DNA of 64,000 bases, taken from NCBI GenBank assembly GCA_026874595.1, contig CM049316.1, positions 19,429,839 to 19,493,838 on the forward strand, read 5' to 3'. The notes beneath the pieces are model-generated. The model did no database searches. It was not told where the DNA came from and saw only the letters and a list, made by a program, of their open reading frames with translations. Below are positions 59,560 to 64,000 of the stretch, piece after piece. The first letter of the stretch is position 1. Every line of letters begins with the position of its first letter. This stretch comes from Sipunculus nudus (Eukaryota; Annelida; Sipuncula; Golfingiida; Sipunculidae). Both the position numbers and the translations under genes were made by a program.

Positions 59560-61000
59560 GTGTAGCTGACTCAAATTTGCCGTAACCATGGTTACAAATT
59601 TTGGGGGAAAATCATGATATTCGAAAATAAGGGGTCTTATTTTTCTAACTTTGTCAGTTTTAAAGCTAGAGTGATCTAGTTTTTTGCATTTAGTAGCATT
59701 TAACTAGTACTACAAGATTTTATTACAAGTCTTGCAGTATCTCGTAAAATATCTCGTGAATAGAGATATTTCGAGATTTCATTCATCTTGCGCCAAAGGC
59801 CACATTATTGCAGGAATCTTTTTGAAACTGACATATTATAAGTCCTACACTAGTATCTCGAATTTTTTTTTCATTTTTTGAATAGGGCCGCTAGGGGGCG
59901 CTGGATGCGAACCTCCCGAACATATCATATTTTGGCCATATCTCCAAAATTATAAGCCTCAATTACATAAATTATAGCTTATTTTCTCCTTCTGGGTCTT
60001 CTCCATAACCTAGTGTTGTCATCTGGTCACACTTTTGTGACACTTTGTCAGTGTGTCTGTCTGTCAGTTGTCCTCAAATTCTCCTGCTTGCTCTTGCGTC
60101 TCACATATAGCATTCTACAGGCCACAGTTTTGAAAGAATCCTTTTGAAACTATAACATCTTAAGTCTTACACTAATATCTCGAAACCAATTTTTCATTTT
60201 CCGGATATGGCCGCTAGGGGGCGCTGAACTCGAACCTCTCCCAACATATCATGCTTTGGCAATATCTCCAAAACTATAAACCTCAGTAACATAAACTGTA
60301 GCTTTTTTCTTCCTTTGGGTCTTCTCCATAACCTGGAGTAGTCATCTGGACTCAATCTTGAATCACTTTGTCAGTGTTTTCGTCTGTTTGTCAGTTGTCC
60401 TCAAATTCGCCTGCTTGTTGGTTCTTGCGTCTCACATATAGCATTCTATAGGCCACAGTTTTGACGGAATCCTTTTGAAACTATTACATCTTATGTCTTA
60501 CACTAATTTCTAAAAATAAATTTTTCATTTTCCTGATATGGCCACTAGTGGGCGCTGCACACGACCCTCACACACATACCATTGTATTGGCCATATCTCT
60601 ACACCCAAAGCCTCAGTTACATAAGCTTTAGCTTATTTTCTTCCTTTGAGTCTTCTCCATAACCTGATTAAGGCATATGGTTTCCATCTTCTGTCACTTT
60701 GTCAGTGTGTCCATCTGTTTGTCCGTTATCCTCAAAGTCGCCTGCTTGCTGGTTCTTACGCCTTACATATAGCATTCTACAGGCCACAGCTTTGACGGAA
60801 TCCTTTTGAAACTGGGACATCTCATGTCATGCACTAATAATACGAAACGCATTTGTCGTCTTCGAAATATGTCTGCTAGAGGGCGCTACAGTCGAGCCTC
60901 CCAAGTATATCATTAATTCGCCATACCTCCAAAACTATAAATTTTAATTACATAAATTATAACTCATTTTCTTCCTTTGAATCTTCTCAATCACCTGCTT
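59560..61000 (+). repeat. Tandem repeat, about 330 bp x 4, with CTCF-like core in each unit
   Basis: Units share TTCTCCATAACCTG, CACTTTGTCAGTGTGTCTGT, CATATAGCATTCTACAGGCC, GGAATCCTTTTGAAACT and a GCCGCTAGGGGGCGCTG-type word. The last sits at 59888, 60211, 60542 and 60873, so the spacing is 323, 331 and 331 bp. No coding. Confidence 0.85.
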
Positions 61001-61206
61001 ATGTCATCTGGTGCCAATCTTGTCTCACAAAGTCAGTATGTCTGTCTGTTCGTCTTTTGTTGTCAGCTTTGTCTGCTTGCCTGTTCTTTTGTCTCATATG
61101 ACATTCTACGGGCCACATATTCTCAGCAATGTCCCTGAAAGTCATTCCATTAATAGAAAACCGACAATATGTTCTGTCTGTCCGTCTGTGTTTCACTTCC
61201 GATTTC

Positions 61207-64000
61207 CGGCAAGCGTTCGACCTATGGTCGTCTAGTTTGTTGCTTGCCGGAATCAAAGATTTCGGCAAGCATATTACTCAGTTGCGTATGTCTGTTTGTT
61301 TGTTTGTTTGTTTGTTTGTCACCACTCTCCTGGCCACAATTTTGCAGCAATCGACATAACCCTTACAGGGTTGATTGACAACCCAACACCCTGGAACCCT
61401 ATTGTTTTTGGTCAACATTGCTCCAAGGTCAAGGGTCAAGGTCACGACAGGTGTGGTTAACGGTTTTTGCACTATAACTTCGCCATAAATAGCCTTATCC
61501 ACTTCTGCGATAGCTCATTTTTTTCGTCATCACCTGGCCTTTCTTTTGACATGTAGCTTACTTAAATTTGCCGTTACCATGGTTACATTTTTTGGGCAAA
61601 AATCATGGAAATTGGAAATAACACGACCATTTTTTGTAACTTTGTCAATTTTTAAGCTACAGACGTCTGGTTTTGGTCATTATGTACCTTATAGGCAGCT
61701 TGACATGATAAAACTAAAAGTCTCGCCAAATCTCGCACCATTTCTCGTCAAACGAGAGTCTTCGAGATTTCATTAAATATGACCTACAGGTTGCATTTTT
61801 TTAACAATGGCTTTGAAATTGATATATTTTGTGTTATTTATAAATATCTCGAAATCAGTTTTTCATTTTTTGGAAATAGCCACCAGGGGGCGTGGTACCT
61901 GAAACACTGTAACATATCATTTTTCTGCAATATCTAAAATAATTTTAAACATGGCACAATTTTTATCGTTGTATCTTAAACTAGGAACATTGGCTTATTC
62001 CTCCGCACATGTAGCTTTGTGCTGCCGTTACCATGGTTACCAAATTTGTGGGTTAAACTTGACGATCTGAAAATATGCAGTTTTTGGCTTCTATCTCGGT
62101 TAATATTTATGTTTCAAGGGTCTAGTTTTTTGCATAAGGCTGCTTCCCCTTGATTCTAAGTCATTCAATTGCAAGTCTCGTCAAATTTCGCTCGGTTTAT
62201 CGTCAAACGAGAAAAAACGAGATTTCACGGAAATGCTTATAACTCGGCGACTTTTACAGCTACACAGGTCTAGTTTTCGGCATTTCATAACATATGACCA
62301 GCTTGACACGCCAGAAAAGAAATCAGGCCAAATCTCGCACCATATCTCGTCAAGCGAGAAAAAACGAGATATCATGGAAATGCTTATAACTAGGCGACTG
62401 TTACAGCTACTCAGGTCTAGATTTGGCATTTGGTAACATTTGGCCAACTTGACATAGTAAAACTGCGATACTTGGCGAAATCTCGCACTATATCTGGTCA
62501 AATGTGGAAAATAAGATTTCACAGAAATGCATATAAGTCGGCGACTTTCACGGCTAGACAGGTCTAGTTTTTGGCATTCATTAACATTTGGACGGCTTGA
62601 CATGACAAACCTGAAGACTGGCCAAATCTCGCACCATATTTCGTCAAACGATAAAAAAGGAGATTTCACAGAAATGCTAATAACTCGGCGACTTTTACAG
62701 CTAGACAGATGTAGTTTTCGCCATTTCATAACATTTAGAGAGTTTGATATGACAAATCTACAAGACTGGCCAAATCCTGCACCATATCTCGTCAAACGAG
62801 AAACCACGAGAGTACACGGAAATGCTTATAACTCGGCGACTTTTACAGCTAGACGGATCTAGTTTTCGCCATTTCGTAACGTTTGGCCGTCTTGACATAA
62901 TAAAACTGCTCGTCTTGCCAAATCTCGTACTATATCTCGTCAAGCGAGAAAAAAAAAATGATTTCACGTAAATGCTGATAACACGGCGACTTTTGCAGCT
63001 AGACAGGTCAAGTTTCCGGCATTTTGTAATATTTGACAAACCTGACATGACAAAACTGGAAATCTCTCCAAAGCTCGCACCATTTCCCGTCAAACGAGAA
63101 AACACGAGATTTCATGCAAATGCTTATAACTCAGCGGCTTTTATAGCTAGACAGGTCTAGTTTTCGGCATTTCATATCATTTGGCCAGCTTGACATGACA
63201 AACCTGAAAACGTCTCACTGCTTCTTGTCAAACGAGATTAACGGGATTTCATGAAAAAAATTTGAACTTGGTCCCTTTTACACTAGAAAGATATGCAGCT
63301 GTTAAAGGTCAGCATGCATAAATAAACATATTATCCGTTTCTGCTGCCCCCACAATGATGCTCATTCATATGACTGTTTCTACATGCACTCTCTGTTTAT
63401 CTGTCTGTATCATTTCCATTTCCGGCAAGCGCGTGACCTCTGGTCATCTTGTTTGTTTGTTTGTTTGTCACCACTCTCCTGGCCACAATTTTGCAGCAAT
63501 CGACATGACCCTTACAGGGTTGATTGACAACCGAACACCCTGGAACCCTATTGTTTTTGGTCAACATTGCTCCAAGGTCAAGGGTCAAGGTCACGACAGG
63601 TGTGGTTAACGGTTTTTGCACTATAACTTCGCCATAAATAGCCTTATCCACTTCTGCAATAGCTCATTTTTTTCGTCATCACCTGGCCTTTCTTTTGACA
63701 TGTAGCTTTCTTAAATTTGCCGTTACCATGGTTACATTTTTTGGGCAAAAATCATGGAAATTGGAAATAACACGACCATTTTTTGTAACTTTGTCAATTT
63801 TTAAGCTACAGACGTCTGGTTTTGGTCATTATGTACCTTATAGGCAGCTAGACATGATAAAACTAAAAGTCTGGCCAAATCTCGCACCATTTCTCGTCAA
63901 ACGAGAGTCTTCGAGATTTCATTAAATATGACCTACAGGTCGCATTTTTTTAACAATGGCTTTGAAATTGATATATTTTGTGTTATTTATAAATATCTCG
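61207..64000 (+). repeat. 2149-bp tandem duplication, second copy cut by the window end
   Basis: 61321-61851 and 63470-64000 match at a constant offset of 2149 bases with only about nine substitutions and no indel, so the duplication is young. Both start near TTCCGGCAAGCG...GACC. Only the first carries the hairpin module. Frames found in both copies (for example HVDCCKIVARR on the minus strand) are repeat frames. Confidence 0.9.
62160..63255 (+). repeat. Satellite of about 147-bp monomers, 7-8 copies
   Basis: Each monomer has AAATCTCGCACCATATCTCG, TCAAACGAGAAAAAACGAGA, TTTCACGGAAATGCTTATAA, CTCGGCGACTTTTACAGCTA and GACAGGTCTAGTTTTCGGCA, then a CTTGACATGACAAA word. The CGTCAA core stands at 62201, 62348, 62496, 62642, 62790, 62938, 63088 and 63226, mostly 146-150 apart. 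A TCTCGTCAAACGAGA palindrome is embedded. Long frames on both strands are artefacts. Confidence 0.9.

Noticed and set aside
62181-63160. 208-codon minus and several plus frames in the right-hand satellite
   Set aside because: They repeat with the 147-bp monomer on both strands and have no coding context.

Overview
The window looks like a piece of a marine invertebrate nuclear genome. It is AT-rich, has split genes with GT-AG and GC-AG introns, long (TA)n arrays, tRNA-derived SINE and non-LTR retrotransposon debris, and many small inverted-repeat DNA elements. The dispersed repeats rich in TGACCTTGACCTT-like words recall molluscan genomes; a mollusc is my best guess, but another lophotrochozoan or a basal deuterostome is not excluded. 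There is no bacterial-type gene content, and almost all open frames are chance, repeat or transposon frames.

Two genes can be supported. On the minus strand (about 20.5 kb down to 2.56 kb, running off the left edge) there is the 5' part of an unrecognised gene. It has a clear ATG exon (20429-20506), a 33-codon exon (16638-16736), a Gly/Ser/Tyr-rich 20-codon exon (6028-6087) and an exon with a membrane segment (2558-2729). Several short phase-0 candidate exons lie between them. On the plus strand, from 46311 and running off the right edge, there is an avidin-family gene: a signal-peptide exon, four exons giving one complete avidin domain with a linker, and an exon that opens a second, tandem avidin domain. 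Domain 1 keeps most biotin-contact positions but has Ala where avidin has Asn118 and streptavidin Asp128. Two of its five introns appear to use GC donors.

Layout: 1-577 is an inverted copy of the repeat at 58.86-59.41 kb. 0.6-20.5 kb is the minus-strand gene, with introns holding a roughly 2-kb 24-bp minisatellite (14.24-16.23 kb), a pogo-like TA-flanked element (12647-13430) and other MITEs. 20.5-46.3 kb is mostly intergenic: a hAT-type MITE with perfect 8-bp target duplications (23784-24363), an inverted-repeat MITE (22814-23125), many (TA)n arrays, a candidate solo LTR (37120-37870), retrotransposon 3' ends at 40.6-41.4 and 42.9-44.1 kb, and a perfect RFX-type palindrome at 33.46 kb. 46.3-58.3 kb is the avidin gene. 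Its introns carry a non-LTR retrotransposon, a SINE, a TA-flanked MITE, a 1.55-kb GC-ended hAT-type element and another inverted-repeat element. 58.86-64.0 kb is complex satellite: a hairpin module, units of about 330 bp carrying CTCF-like sites, monomers of about 147 bp, and a 2149-bp tandem duplication cut by the window end.

All homology statements are from reading the translated sequence; no database search was possible.
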